A DNA stretch of 64,000 nt from Escherichia sp. ESNIH1 (GCA_002918705.1 PQKR01000005.1:1-64000); one strand, 5' to 3'. Numbered from the stretch's first letter, positions 12,276-23,804 are shown. Notes: generated from the sequence alone by a model not told the origin. Numbers and translations: made by a program.

Positions 12276-13292
12276 ATGGCCCAAATAACTCCCTTACTGC
12301 TTCCCGCTGCGGCGGAAGATAACGTTGAATTCCGTCCGATGCCGGGGGCAAGCAACCCGCATTTACAGACGATGCTGCCGCGTATTTTGCGCCGTCGTCT
12401 GCAGTTTACCGCGCAGTGGCAGCGTCTTGAGCTGCCCGACGGCGACTTTGTCGATCTGGCATGGAGCGAGGATCCGCAGCAGGCGAAAGATAAGCCCCGG
12501 TTGGTGGTGTTTCACGGCCTGGAGGGTAGCCTGCACAGCCCCTACGCCCACGGATTAATTCACGCGGCAAAGCAGCGCGGCTGGCTCGGAGTGGTGATGC
12601 ACTTTCGCGGCTGCAGCGGCGAGCCTAACCGCCTGAACCGCATCTACCACTCCGGTGAAACCGAAGACGGCACGTGGTTCTTGCATTGGCTACGCAACAC
12701 CTTTGGCGCCGCGCCTACCGCTGCGGTGGGTTACTCTCTCGGCGGCAATATGCTCGGCTGTCTGCTGGCTAAAGCTGACGATAGCCTGCCGCTCAACGCG
12801 GCGGTGATCGTCTCGGCTCCGCTGGTGCTGGAGGCCTGCAGCCTCCATATGGATAAGGGTTTCTCACGTTTCTATCAGCGTTACCTGCTCAACCTGCTAA
12901 AAGCCAACGCCAGACGCAAGCTCAAGGTCTATCCCGGTACCCTGCCGATCGATCTTGCCCAGCTCAAGCGCGTGCGCCGCATCCGTGAGTTTGATGACCT
13001 GATTACCGCAAAGGCGCACGGATTCGATGACGCCATCGACTACTACCGCCGAAGCAGCGCCATGCCGGTCCTGCCGCAGATCCGCAAGCCAACGCTGATT
13101 ATCCATGCCAAAGACGATCCCTTTATGGATCACCACGTCATTCCGGCGGCGGGCCATTTACCCGCTAATATTGAATATCAGTTGACCGAACATGGCGGCC
13201 ACGTTGGCTTCGTTGGCGGCACGCTGCGCCGCCCTGAGATGTGGCTTGAAAAGCGCATCCCCGACTGGCTGGCACCCTATCTGGAGGCATAG
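12276..13292 (+). CDS. yheT: YheT, alpha/beta hydrolase family protein
   Basis: A 338-residue alpha/beta hydrolase of the AB-hydrolase/EMB8 group. The nucleophile elbow GYSLGGN carries the catalytic Ser, the acid lies in HAKDDPFM, and the His in EHGGHVGF completes the triad. The fold motif FHGLEGS forms the oxyanion region. Physiological substrate unknown; called a hydrolase from the motifs only. The stop is directly followed by the yheU start with no gap. Confidence 0.93.
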   Translation: MAQITPLLLPAAAEDNVEFRPMPGASNPHLQTMLPRILRRRLQFTAQWQRLELPDGDFVDLAWSEDPQQAKDKPRLVVFHGLEGSLHSPYAHGLIHAAKQRGWLGVVMHFRGCSGEPNRLNRIYHSGETEDGTWFLHWLRNTFGAAPTAAVGYSLGGNMLGCLLAKADDSLPLNAAVIVSAPLVLEACSLHMDKGFSRFYQRYLLNLLKANARRKLKVYPGTLPIDLAQLKRVRRIREFDDLITAKAHGFDDAIDYYRRSSAMPVLPQIRKPTLIIHAKDDPFMDHHVIPAAGHLPANIEYQLTEHGGHVGFVGGTLRRPEMWLEKRIPDWLAPYLEA

Positions 13293-13511
13293 ATGATTAT
13301 TCCCTGGCAAGAGGTTGCACCCGAGACGCTCTACAGCCTGATTGAGAGCTTTGTCTTGCGCGAAGGCACCGATTATGGTGAACATGAGCGTTCGCTTGAG
13401 CAAAAGGTTGCCGACGTAAAGCGTCAGCTGGAAACGGGTGAGGCCGTGCTGGTGTGGTCAGAGCTGCACGAGACGGTCAATATTATGCCCCGGAAACAGT
13501 TTCGCGAATAA
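13293..13511 (+). CDS. yheU: YheU family conserved protein
   Basis: A 72-residue conserved protein of unknown role ([20 protein letters not shown]...). The sequence [10 protein letters not shown] and [12 protein letters not shown] are typical of the family. The ATG directly abuts the yheT stop, with its ribosome site (CTGGAGGC) inside yheT, so translation is probably coupled. Confidence 0.93.
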   Translation: MIIPWQEVAPETLYSLIESFVLREGTDYGEHERSLEQKVADVKRQLETGEAVLVWSELHETVNIMPRKQFRE

Positions 13512-13564
13512 CGCTGCGTCAGGCGATCCGCCCTCTTCTGCTGTTAATCAGGGAGTCGTTCGCT

Positions 13565-14434
13565 ATGTCAGCCAAACATCCGGTGATTGCTGTCACAGGT
13601 TCCAGCGGTGCAGGTACCACCACCACCAGCCTCGCCTTTCGTAAAATATTTTCCCAGCTGGGTCTACGCGCCGCCGAGGTGGAGGGCGATAGCTTCCACC
13701 GCTATACCCGTCCGGAGATGGATATGGCGATCCGCAAGGCGCGCGATGCCGGGCGGCATATCAGCTACTTTGGTCCGGACGCCAACGACTTTGGCCTGCT
13801 GGAGCAGACCTTTATCGAATATGGTCACAACGGCACCGGACAGGCACGCAAGTATCTGCACACCTACGACGAAGCCGTGCCGTGGAACCAGGTGCCGGGC
13901 ACCTTTACGCCGTGGCAGCCGCTGCCGGAACCCACCGACATTCTTTTTTACGAAGGATTGCACGGCGGCGTGGTGACGCCCCAGCACGACGTGGCGCGCC
14001 ATGTGGATCTGCTGGTAGGGGTGGTGCCGATTATTAACCTCGAATGGATCCAGAAGATGATCCGCGACACCAGCGAGCGCGGCCACTCCCGGGAGACGGT
14101 GATGGACTCGGTGGTGCGCTCGATGGATGACTACATCAACTTCATTACGCCGCAGTTCTCCCGCACCCACATCAACTTCCAGCGCGTCCCCACGGTTGAC
14201 ACCTCAAATCCCTTTGCAGCCAAAAATATTCCCTCGCTGGACGAGAGCTTTGTGGTGATCCACTTTCGCGATCTGGAGGGTATCGACTACCCCTGGCTGC
14301 TGGCGATGCTGCAGGGATCGTTTATCTCCCACATCAACACCCTGGTGGTGCCGGGGGGCAAAATGGGACTGGCGATGGAGCTGATCATGCTGCCGCTGGT
14401 ACAGCGGCTGATGGAAGGCAAGAAGATTGAATAG
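13565..14434 (+). CDS. prkB: Phosphoribulokinase-like protein PrkB
   Basis: A 289-residue P-loop kinase of the phosphoribulokinase/uridine kinase group, with Walker A GSSGAGTTT near the N-terminus (residues 12-20). The start at 13565 follows CAGGGAGTCGTTCGCT; a longer frame overlaps yheU in another reading frame and is not supported. No Calvin-cycle genes are nearby, so ribulose-5-phosphate is unlikely to be a main substrate; the true one is unknown to me. It ends just before a REP element. Confidence 0.93.
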   Translation: MSAKHPVIAVTGSSGAGTTTTSLAFRKIFSQLGLRAAEVEGDSFHRYTRPEMDMAIRKARDAGRHISYFGPDANDFGLLEQTFIEYGHNGTGQARKYLHTYDEAVPWNQVPGTFTPWQPLPEPTDILFYEGLHGGVVTPQHDVARHVDLLVGVVPIINLEWIQKMIRDTSERGHSRETVMDSVVRSMDDYINFITPQFSRTHINFQRVPTVDTSNPFAAKNIPSLDESFVVIHFRDLEGIDYPWLLAMLQGSFISHINTLVVPGGKMGLAMELIMLPLVQRLMEGKKIE

Positions 14435-14451
14435 GGTAATGCGCGACATGC

Positions 14452-14480
14452 AGGCCCGGTAAGCGCAGCGCCACCGGGCG
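14452..14480. repeat. REP element
   Basis: A single REP palindrome (AGGCCCGGTAAGCGCAGCGC...) between the convergent prkB and yhfA. Confidence 0.85.
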
Positions 14481-14485
14481 TAAAA

Positions 14486-14890
14486 TCATCCCTCAACCAC
14501 CTCGTAGGAGTGGGTGATGTTAACCGCTTTCTCCAGCATCAGCGCTACGGAGCAGTACTTCTCCGCTGAGAGATCCACCGCGCGGGATACCGCCGCCTCC
14601 TTCAGCTCTTTGCCGGTAACGATAAAGTGCAGGTTGATGTGGGTGAAGAGACGCGGCGCCTCTTCCCGACGCTCGGAGGTCAGCTTCACTTCGCAATCGG
14701 TCACGCTATGACGCCCTTTCTGCAGGATCGACACCACGTCAATGGCGCTGCATCCGCCTGCCGCCATCAGTACCATCTCCATCGGGCTGGGGGCTTTGTC
14801 CCCGGAGTTGCCGTCCATTAAGACCTGATGGCCAGAGGCGGACTCGCCGAGAAACGTTAAACCTTCAACCCATTTTACGCGTGCTTGCAT
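14486..14890 (-). CDS. yhfA: OsmC/Ohr family protein YhfA
   Basis: A 134-residue member of the OsmC/Ohr superfamily. The family includes thiol peroxidases that use two cysteines; here the segment AAGGCSAIDV (Cys47) and SAEKYCSVALML (Cys107) hold the matching positions. The ATG at 14890 lies 8 bases after GGAG; a longer in-frame reading runs into the crp leader and has no ribosome site. Divergent from crp. Substrate not known. Confidence 0.93.
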   Translation of the reverse strand: MQARVKWVEGLTFLGESASGHQVLMDGNSGDKAPSPMEMVLMAAGGCSAIDVVSILQKGRHSVTDCEVKLTSERREEAPRLFTHINLHFIVTGKELKEAAVSRAVDLSAEKYCSVALMLEKAVNITHSYEVVEG

Positions 14891-15198
14891 TTTCATCACT
14901 CCAGAGTGGCAATTTTCCCGACAGATTACGCGTGCAGAGCAAAACGCGCAACGGAAGGCGACCTGCATCAAGCTGAAGCGAGACACCAGGAGACACACGG
15001 CAAAAGCTATGCTAAAACAGTCGGGATGCTCCAGTAATGTATTGACATTATGCAGGTATGCAGAGGACTTCAACCATTACAGGCCGCATGCCTATATTGA
15101 CGGCCCCCTTCCCAGGATTCGGGAAGCATATGATTGCAACCCCAGCCGCCGGACCCGTCCCGCGACTGGCGCCAGCTTATAACAGAGGATAACCGCGC
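14891..15198. promoter_or_regulatory. yhfA-crp divergent control region
   Basis: A 308-base gap between two divergent genes. On the plus strand TATGCT (15008-15013) is the likely -10 box of the main crp promoter by comparison with E. coli as I recall it. A hairpin CTTCCC/GGGAAG lies at 15108-15126 in the crp leader. I see no strong CRP box (TGTGA-N6-TCACA), although crp is autoregulated in E. coli. The crp ribosome site is AGAGGATAACCGCGC. Confidence 0.55.
15108..15126 (+). other. Hairpin in the crp leader
   Basis: CTTCCC (15108-15113) pairs with GGGAAG (15121-15126) around a 7-base loop about 70 bases before the crp start. I recall the same stem in the E. coli leader. Role unknown. Confidence 0.4.
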
Positions 15199-15831
15199 AT
15201 GGTGCTTGGCAAACCACAAACAGACCCGACTCTCGAATGGTTCTTGTCTCATTGCCACATTCATAAGTACCCGTCGAAGAGCACGCTGATTCACCAGGGT
15301 GAAAAAGCGGAAACGTTGTATTACATCGTCAAAGGCTCGGTGGCAGTGCTCATCAAGGATGAAGAAGGGAAAGAGATGATCCTCTCTTACCTGAACCAGG
15401 GAGACTTTATCGGTGAACTGGGCCTGTTTGAAGAGGGCCAGGAGCGCAGCGCATGGGTACGGGCGAAAACCGCCTGTGAAGTGGCCGAAATTTCCTATAA
15501 AAAATTCCGTCAGCTTATCCAGGTCAACCCGGATATCCTGATGCGCCTCTCGTCGCAGATGGCACGTCGCCTGCAGGTCACCTCTGAGAAAGTGGGCAAC
15601 CTTGCCTTCCTCGACGTTACCGGCCGCATCGCGCAGACGCTGCTGAACCTGGCTAAACAGCCAGACGCCATGACCCATCCGGACGGGATGCAGATCAAAA
15701 TCACCCGCCAGGAGATTGGCCAGATCGTGGGCTGCTCCCGCGAAACCGTGGGCCGTATTCTGAAGATGCTGGAAGATCAGAACCTGATCTCTGCGCATGG
15801 TAAAACCATCGTCGTCTACGGAACGCGTTAA
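15199..15831 (+). CDS. crp: cAMP receptor protein (catabolite activator)
   Basis: CRP binds cAMP and activates or represses hundreds of promoters, mainly for catabolism of secondary carbon sources. The 210-residue protein has the cyclic-nucleotide domain (about 1-130, with [16 protein letters not shown] contacting cAMP), hinge, and winged helix-turn-helix ([20 protein letters not shown], about 169-188). As far as I can recall it is almost identical to the E. coli protein. Genes in this window likely under its control include ppiA, pckA and gntT. Confidence 0.98.
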   Translation: MVLGKPQTDPTLEWFLSHCHIHKYPSKSTLIHQGEKAETLYYIVKGSVAVLIKDEEGKEMILSYLNQGDFIGELGLFEEGQERSAWVRAKTACEVAEISYKKFRQLIQVNPDILMRLSSQMARRLQVTSEKVGNLAFLDVTGRIAQTLLNLAKQPDAMTHPDGMQIKITRQEIGQIVGCSRETVGRILKMLEDQNLISAHGKTIVVYGTR

Positions 15832-15839
15832 GCTTTAAG

Positions 15840-15872
15840 AACGGCGTGTCGCCTCTGCGCACGCCGTTTTTG
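15840..15872 (+). terminator. Intrinsic terminator of crp
   Basis: AACGGCGTG pairs with CACGCCGTT around an 11-base loop and runs into TTTTT. It ends 10 bases before the yhfK start codon, so yhfK sits directly behind the crp terminator. Confidence 0.88.
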
Positions 15873-15881
15873 CTCTCCCCC

Positions 15882-19207
<3,326 letters not shown>

Positions 19208-19224
19208 TTATATGCAGCAATGAT

Positions 19225-19263
19225 TATGAAAATATAATCATAAAATATGCATAAAAAATCAGT
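19225..19263 (-). promoter_or_regulatory. Two tandem ARG boxes before argD
   Basis: Cores TGAAAATATAATCA (19227-19240) and TGCATAAAAAATCA (19248-19261) each match 12 of 14 positions of the ARG box core TGAAT-N4-ATTCA (with W's). They are spaced exactly 21 bases apart, that is two 18-bp boxes separated by 3 bp, the arrangement bound by ArgR hexamers in E. coli. They lie 45-83 bases before the argD start. Confidence 0.82.
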
Positions 19264-19272
19264 GCATGGCAA

Positions 19273-19845
19273 CTAAAAATCGGTCTGGTTAAGAAAGTTT
19301 GCCAGCAGCGCGTGCCCCTGCTCGCTCAGGATACTCTCCGGGTGGAACTGCACGCCCTCTAGATCCCACTCCCGATGACGAATCGCCATAATCTCTTGGG
19401 TGTCGCTCCAGGCGGTCACGTCGAAGCAGTCGGGCAGCGTCGCGGGATCGATGAGCAGCGAATGGTAGCGGGTGACGGTAAGCGGATTGTTGAGGCCGTG
19501 GAACACGCCCCGGCCGCTGTGGGTAATGGCGGAGGTTTTGCCGTGCATTACCTTTTGCGCCCGAACGATGGTCGCGCCAAAAACCTGAGCAATCGCCTGG
19601 TGACCCAGGCAGACGCCGAGGATCGGCAGCTTACCGGCGTAGTGACGGATGACCTCCAGTGATATGCCTGACTCATCCGGCGTGCAGGGGCCGGGCGAGA
19701 TCACGATCTTCTCGGGTGCCAGCGCCGCGATATCGGCGAGGGTTATCTCGTCGTTGCGCTTCACCACGACCTCTGCCCCAAGCTCGCAGAAGTACTGATA
19801 GAGGTTCCAAGTGAAGGAGTCGTAGTTGTCGATAAGCAGGATCAT
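19273..19845 (-). CDS. pabA: Aminodeoxychorismate synthase glutamine amidotransferase component
   Basis: PabA splits glutamine and hands ammonia to PabB, which makes 4-amino-4-deoxychorismate for folate. The 190-residue class I amidotransferase has the nucleophile Cys79 in GVCLGHQA and the His-Glu pair in QFHPESIL. It lies 92 bases upstream of argD. In E. coli K-12 fic directly precedes pabA; here a toxin-antitoxin pair on the other strand separates them. PabA and TrpG are close relatives; pabA is favoured by position. Confidence 0.96.
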   Translation of the reverse strand: MILLIDNYDSFTWNLYQYFCELGAEVVVKRNDEITLADIAALAPEKIVISPGPCTPDESGISLEVIRHYAGKLPILGVCLGHQAIAQVFGATIVRAQKVMHGKTSAITHSGRGVFHGLNNPLTVTRYHSLLIDPATLPDCFDVTAWSDTQEIMAIRHREWDLEGVQFHPESILSEQGHALLANFLNQTDF

Positions 19846-19875
19846 GGTAAGTCACTTGATAACTATCTTTGCGAC

Positions 19876-19904
19876 ATTGTACGCAGCCTGAGAAATTCTG
19901 ACTA
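19876..19904 (-). promoter_or_regulatory. Candidate sigma70 promoter of pabA
   Basis: Minus strand: -35 TAGTCA (19899-19904), 17-base spacer, -10 TACAAT (19876-19881), 31-36 bases before the pabA ATG. Needed in this genome because fic no longer adjoins pabA. Matches are moderate. Confidence 0.5.
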
Positions 19905-19918
19905 TGACCTACTGAAAG

Positions 19919-19944
19919 AAGTGCTTACTATTGCACTAAGTGCT
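19919..19944 (+). promoter_or_regulatory. Repeat and palindrome before the toxin gene, candidate operator
   Basis: AAGTGCT occurs at 19919-19925 and again at 19938-19944, 19 bases apart. The second copy overlaps a perfect palindrome GCACT-A-AGTGC (19933-19943). The site lies 30-55 bases before the toxin start, where type II antitoxins usually bind to repress their own operon. Inference from position and symmetry only. Confidence 0.4.
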
Positions 19945-19973
19945 ACAGTAAAATGAACAAGGATGTGAATCAA

Positions 19974-20339
19974 ATGCGGGTTTTTAAAACAAAATGGTTC
20001 AGTAAAACGGCAAAAAACCATGCCATCAAGGACGATGAGTTATGTCTGGCTATCAACGCTGTATGTGAAGGAAAAGCCGATGACCTTGGCGGCGGCGTCT
20101 ATAAAAAGCGCCTGAACCACAATCGCGATCGCGCCATTATCCTGGCTAAAGGTGGGAGGAATTGGTTTTACACTTTCCTGTATGCCAAACAGGATATGGC
20201 AAATATCACTCATGAAGAACTCACAGGCTTTCGAACGCTCGCAAAGCATTACGCGGGCCTGAAAACTGAAAAACTGAGCTTGTTAATTGACGCTAAAGAG
20301 TTGCTGGAGATTTGTCATGACCGCAAAAGAGAAATTTAA
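19974..20339 (+). CDS. RelE/HigB-like toxin of a type II toxin-antitoxin pair
   Basis: A basic protein of 121 residues (MRVFKTKWFSKTAKNHAIKD...) resembling the PF06296 RelE group: the central GGVYKKRL...DRAIILAKGGRNWFYTFLYAKQD is typical of these predicted mRNA-cleaving toxins. The ATG at 19974 follows AAGGA by 10 bases; an ATG seven codons upstream (19953) is also possible but lacks a ribosome site. The toxin comes first and overlaps the antitoxin start by 23 bases, the order seen in higBA-type loci. Base composition looks more AT-rich than the neighbours. Toxicity is inferred, not shown. Confidence 0.8.
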   Translation: MRVFKTKWFSKTAKNHAIKDDELCLAINAVCEGKADDLGGGVYKKRLNHNRDRAIILAKGGRNWFYTFLYAKQDMANITHEELTGFRTLAKHYAGLKTEKLSLLIDAKELLEICHDRKREI

Positions 20340-20640
20340 AAGTACCGCTTTTGAAGCGATTCATAGCGCTGCTGCGGGATTACACAGCGTAGATGCTATC
20401 TCTCAGGAAACAATGCGTAGCTTTGATAAAGCCTGTATTGGCCAGGTAGATGACATCCAGCCGGATGAAATCAAAAAGCTGCGGGAGAAGTTTAACGTTA
20501 GCCAGCCTGTTTTTGCCCACTATTTAAATACCAGCGTTTCAACCGTACAAAAATGGGAAAGCGGGGCTAAAAGGCCGAATGGATTATCGCTAAAGCTGTT
20601 AAGTGTTATACAAAAGCATGGGCTGGACATATTGATATAG
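20317..20640 (+). CDS. XRE/HigA-like antitoxin
   Basis: A 107-residue protein whose C-terminal half is an XRE helix-turn-helix (IKKLREKFNVSQPVFAHYLN, then TSVSTVQKWESGAKRPNG, about residues 48-90). The N-terminal part probably binds the toxin. The ATG at 20317 lies 6 bases after GGAG inside the toxin gene; a longer reading would start earlier with no ribosome site. It would neutralise the upstream toxin and repress the operon. The stop codon lies inside a 13-bp perfect inverted repeat. Confidence 0.8.
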   Translation: MTAKEKFKSTAFEAIHSAAAGLHSVDAISQETMRSFDKACIGQVDDIQPDEIKKLREKFNVSQPVFAHYLNTSVSTVQKWESGAKRPNGLSLKLLSVIQKHGLDILI

Positions 20641-20653
20641 ATATGTCCAGCCC
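20620..20653. terminator. 13-bp perfect stem-loop over the antitoxin stop codon
   Basis: GGGCTGGACATAT (20620-20632) and ATATGTCCAGCCC (20641-20653) are perfect inverted repeats around the 8-base loop TGATATAG, which contains the TAG stop. There is no T-run, so it may end or protect the transcript in a Rho-dependent manner, or mark an insertion boundary. The terminator label is tentative. Confidence 0.45.
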
Positions 20654-20654
20654 T

Positions 20655-20686
20655 GCGTAGGCCGGATAAGCGCAGCGCCATCCGGC
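20655..20686. repeat. REP element of a different subtype
   Basis: A palindrome with GCCGGATAAGCGCAGCGCC, then ATCCGGC. The other REP units in this window carry GCCCGG rather than GCCGGA. It lies between the convergent antitoxin gene and fic. Confidence 0.8.
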
Positions 20687-20692
20687 AGCGTT

Positions 20693-21286
20693 CTACTCCG
20701 CTTCGCTCACCACGTGGGTAAAGATAGCGATCAGTGCCGAGAGGTCGCCCATTGCGCCGCTCTGGTTGGCTGCACTCCAGGCCTCTGGCTCAATGCCGCG
20801 CCAGTCCAACAGGTAGCCTGCGTGGATCGCCAGCTGTTCAAAGAAGATCCGCTCGGCGATACCGTTGCCGATGCGGAAGGGGTGCAGGACGTTAATTTCG
20901 CAGTAGTAGTGCGCAAGTCGCTCGACAAACGCGTTCTTCTCCAGCCCCTGCAACCACTCCTCCTCTTCCAGCGACTGCATCAGGGCGTTGCCCTCGTTCT
21001 CGATATAGTCAAAATTACAGAAGCGCGTATCGCCCTGGTAGATATTGACCTCACGGATCTCACCGGCCCACTCGAAGATATCCTGATAGAGATGGCGATG
21101 GATGGCGCAGAGATGCGGTAGGCCCCGGGCAACGGGACCCAGCTCAAGGGTTGCGGCACGCAGCGCGGTAAACTCATATGCCGCCTGCTCCAGCTGTTTC
21201 GCCTGATGGATGCCCAGCCGGTTGCTCATCACGTTGCGGCCGGCGTAGAAGTACGGGTCGCGCCCGTCGCCAAACTTATCGCTCAT
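20693..21286 (-). CDS. fic: Fic domain protein (FicT-like)
   Basis: Fic proteins usually transfer AMP from ATP to target proteins; FicT toxins of this class modify DNA gyrase and topoisomerase IV. The 197-residue protein has the Fic motif at 135-146 as [12 protein letters not shown], with catalytic His135, Asn141 and Arg146. The usual acidic residue (139) and the first Arg (143) are both Ile. I recall similar departures in E. coli Fic. The start at 21286 follows GGAGG, and yhfG overlaps it by 11 bases. Activity is uncertain. Confidence 0.93.
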   Translation of the reverse strand: MSDKFGDGRDPYFYAGRNVMSNRLGIHQAKQLEQAAYEFTALRAATLELGPVARGLPHLCAIHRHLYQDIFEWAGEIREVNIYQGDTRFCNFDYIENEGNALMQSLEEEEWLQGLEKNAFVERLAHYYCEINVLHPFRIGNGIAERIFFEQLAIHAGYLLDWRGIEPEAWSAANQSGAMGDLSALIAIFTHVVSEAE

Positions 21287-21446
21287 GCTGCCTCCGCAGC
21301 GCCTCAAGGCGCGCCTCTGCTTCTTCTGCATTAAGCGTTACCAGGGCGCACTCCACCCCTTCCAGCAGCCTGCTGGCCTGGAAATTGACGTTACGCTGCT
21401 GCTCCCAGAGACGGGATTTTTGCCGTTCGGTGAGTTTTTTCGCCAT
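21276..21446 (-). CDS. yhfG: YhfG (FicA), small antitoxin of Fic
   Basis: A 56-residue partner of Fic. It contains S25-x3-E29-G30 (in ASRLLEGVE), which fits the (S/T)xxxE(G/N) inhibitory-helix motif of class I Fic antitoxins; the Glu blocks ATP binding in Fic. The ATG at 21446 follows GGGAGACACA; a longer frame has no ribosome site. It lies upstream of and overlaps fic, the usual antitoxin-first order for this class. Confidence 0.92.
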   Translation of the reverse strand: MAKKLTERQKSRLWEQQRNVNFQASRLLEGVECALVTLNAEEAEARLEALRRQHER

Positions 21447-21521
21447 TGTGTCTCCCTGATGATGTGCGTCATTTGCCACAAGTATAAGCGGCATTTTCAC
21501 GTTACGCAGGGAAGCAGGCGG

Positions 21522-21546
21522 TGCACGGGCAGGAGATGCCCGTGCA
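21522..21546 (-). other. Hairpin between ppiA and yhfG
   Basis: TGCACGGGC and GCCCGTGCA pair perfectly over 9 bp with a 7-base loop, just after the ppiA stop. No T-run follows on the minus strand, so it may stabilise the ppiA 3' end or only partly stop transcription into yhfG-fic. Confidence 0.5.
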
Positions 21547-21554
21547 GAAAAGGG

Positions 21555-22172
<618 letters not shown>

Positions 22173-22270
22173 CTAAAGAGCATGCTGTCCCCAGGCCAGC
22201 GCTTTACTCAATTTTACGAATTTGAAACAGATGTGTCAGCACCTCACGACGCGGTAATAGAATGAAAATG

Positions 22271-22286
22271 TGTGACACATTTCAAA
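22271..22286. promoter_or_regulatory. CRP site between ppiA and tsgA
   Basis: TGTGA-CACATT-TCAAA matches 9 of 10 key bases of the CRP consensus. It lies within the longer palindrome AAATGTGTGACACATTT, about 145 bases before the ppiA start. More degenerate half sites occur nearby (GTGACCAATTTTCAC). ppiA control fits best. Confidence 0.7.
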
Positions 22287-22407
22287 ATAAAATGTGCAAC
22301 GTGACCAATTTTCACTTTTAAAGATTTAAATGTGTCACCTGAACGCATAAAATCTGCCCGTTCACGGCGCCGTCAACGCGCTTTACACTTCTATTCACAG
22401 GCCAGTC

Positions 22408-23592
22408 ATGACTAACAGCAACAGAATTAAGCTCACATGGATCAGCTTCTTCTCCTACGCCCTTACCGGTGCGTTGGTGATCGTCACCGGAATGGTGATG
22501 GGCGATATCGCGAAGTACTTTAATCTTCCGGTTTCCAGCATGAGCAACACCTTCACCTTCCTGAACGCCGGGATCCTGATCTCTATCTTCCTGAATGCCT
22601 GGCTGATGGAGATCGTGCCGTTAAAAACCCAGCTGCGTTTTGGCTTTGTGCTGATGGTGCTGGCCGTGGCGGCGCTGATGCTGAGCCACAGCCTGGCGCT
22701 CTTCTCCGCCGCCATGTTTGTACTGGGTCTGGTGAGCGGTATTACTATGTCCATCGGCACCTTCCTGGTGACCCAGATGTATGAAGGCCGTCAGCGTGGC
22801 TCTCGCCTGCTGTTCACCGACTCCTTCTTCAGCATGGCCGGGATGATCTTCCCGATGGTGGCCGCTTTCCTGCTGGCGCGCAGCATTGAGTGGTACTGGG
22901 TCTACGCCTGCATCGGCCTGGTCTATGTCGCCATCTTCGTGCTGACCATCGGCTGTGAGTTCCCGGCGCTGGGCAAACATGCTGCTCCAAGCGATAAGCC
23001 AGTGGTAAAAGAGAAGTGGGGCGTTGGCGTTCTGTTCCTCTCTGTTGCCGCGCTCTGCTATATCCTCGGCCAGCTGGGCTTTATCTCCTGGGTGCCGGAG
23101 TATGCCAAAGGTCTGGGCATGGACGTCAGCGGTCAGGGCAAACTGGTTAGCGACTTCTGGATGTCCTACATGATCGGCATGTGGGCGTTTAGCTTTATCC
23201 TGCGCTTCTTCGACCTGCAGCGTATTCTGACCGTGCTGGCGGGAATGGCGACCGTGCTGATGTATCTCTTCATCACCAGCAGCCCGGAGCATATGGCGTG
23301 GTTTATTCTGGCCCTGGGCTTCTTCTCCAGCGCCATCTACACCACTATCATTACCCTTGGCTCCCAGCAGACCAAAGTGGCCTCGCCGAAGCTGGTTAAC
23401 TTTGTTCTTACCTGCGGCACCATTGGCACTATGCTGACCTTTGTGGTCACCGGTCCTATCGTTGCCAACAGCGGCCCCCAGGCGGCGCTGATGACGGCTA
23501 ACGGCCTCTATGCCGTGGTATTTGTGATGTGCTTTGCGCTTGGCTTCGTTACTCGCCATCGTCAACACAACAATACGGCTTCTGCCCACTAA
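22408..23592 (+). CDS. tsgA: MFS transporter TsgA
   Basis: A 394-residue major facilitator protein with about 12 membrane segments and short loops (first helix [20 protein letters not shown]). TsgA was named for tellurite/selenite-related phenotypes in Salmonella; the transported substance is not known to me. It lies just upstream of the nir operon but has its own hairpin at the end, so it is probably a separate unit. Confidence 0.93.
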   Translation: MTNSNRIKLTWISFFSYALTGALVIVTGMVMGDIAKYFNLPVSSMSNTFTFLNAGILISIFLNAWLMEIVPLKTQLRFGFVLMVLAVAALMLSHSLALFSAAMFVLGLVSGITMSIGTFLVTQMYEGRQRGSRLLFTDSFFSMAGMIFPMVAAFLLARSIEWYWVYACIGLVYVAIFVLTIGCEFPALGKHAAPSDKPVVKEKWGVGVLFLSVAALCYILGQLGFISWVPEYAKGLGMDVSGQGKLVSDFWMSYMIGMWAFSFILRFFDLQRILTVLAGMATVLMYLFITSSPEHMAWFILALGFFSSAIYTTIITLGSQQTKVASPKLVNFVLTCGTIGTMLTFVVTGPIVANSGPQAALMTANGLYAVVFVMCFALGFVTRHRQHNNTASAH

Positions 23593-23600
23593 GCTATTCC

Positions 23601-23627
23601 AGCCCCTTTTCGTCCTGAAAAGGGGCT
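23601..23627 (+). terminator. Hairpin at the end of tsgA
   Basis: AGCCCCTTTT and AAAAGGGGCT form a perfect 10-bp stem with a 7-base loop 9 bases after the tsgA stop. No T-run follows, but the T's within the stem could still aid termination. Confidence 0.6.
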
Positions 23628-23775
23628 AGCGCTCTCCCCTCCCAATGGTTTAGCCCCGTTAATCTTTAGTAGTAAACCGACGCCAGTAAAAACCCTCTTT
23701 TTTGTATGTTATTTGTGCTATCCCGAAAAGCCAGCTAATTCCGTGACTTAGAAAAATGCTGCTAAATCAGTAATA

Positions 23776-23791
23776 TACTCCTTAGGGAGTA
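23776..23791 (+). promoter_or_regulatory. NarL/NarP 7-2-7 site of the nir promoter
   Basis: TACTCCT-TA-GGGAGTA is a perfect 7-2-7 inverted repeat of NarL/NarP heptamers. Its centre is 28 bp upstream of the FNR site centre, the same spacing as -69.5 and -41.5 in E. coli nirB. Confidence 0.9.
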
Positions 23792-23804
23792 GGTAAAGGT
23801 GAAC

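Noticed and set aside
22621-23589. Open frame of 322 codons opposite tsgA
   Set aside because: His/Gln-rich reading typical of antisense to membrane proteins; no start signals.
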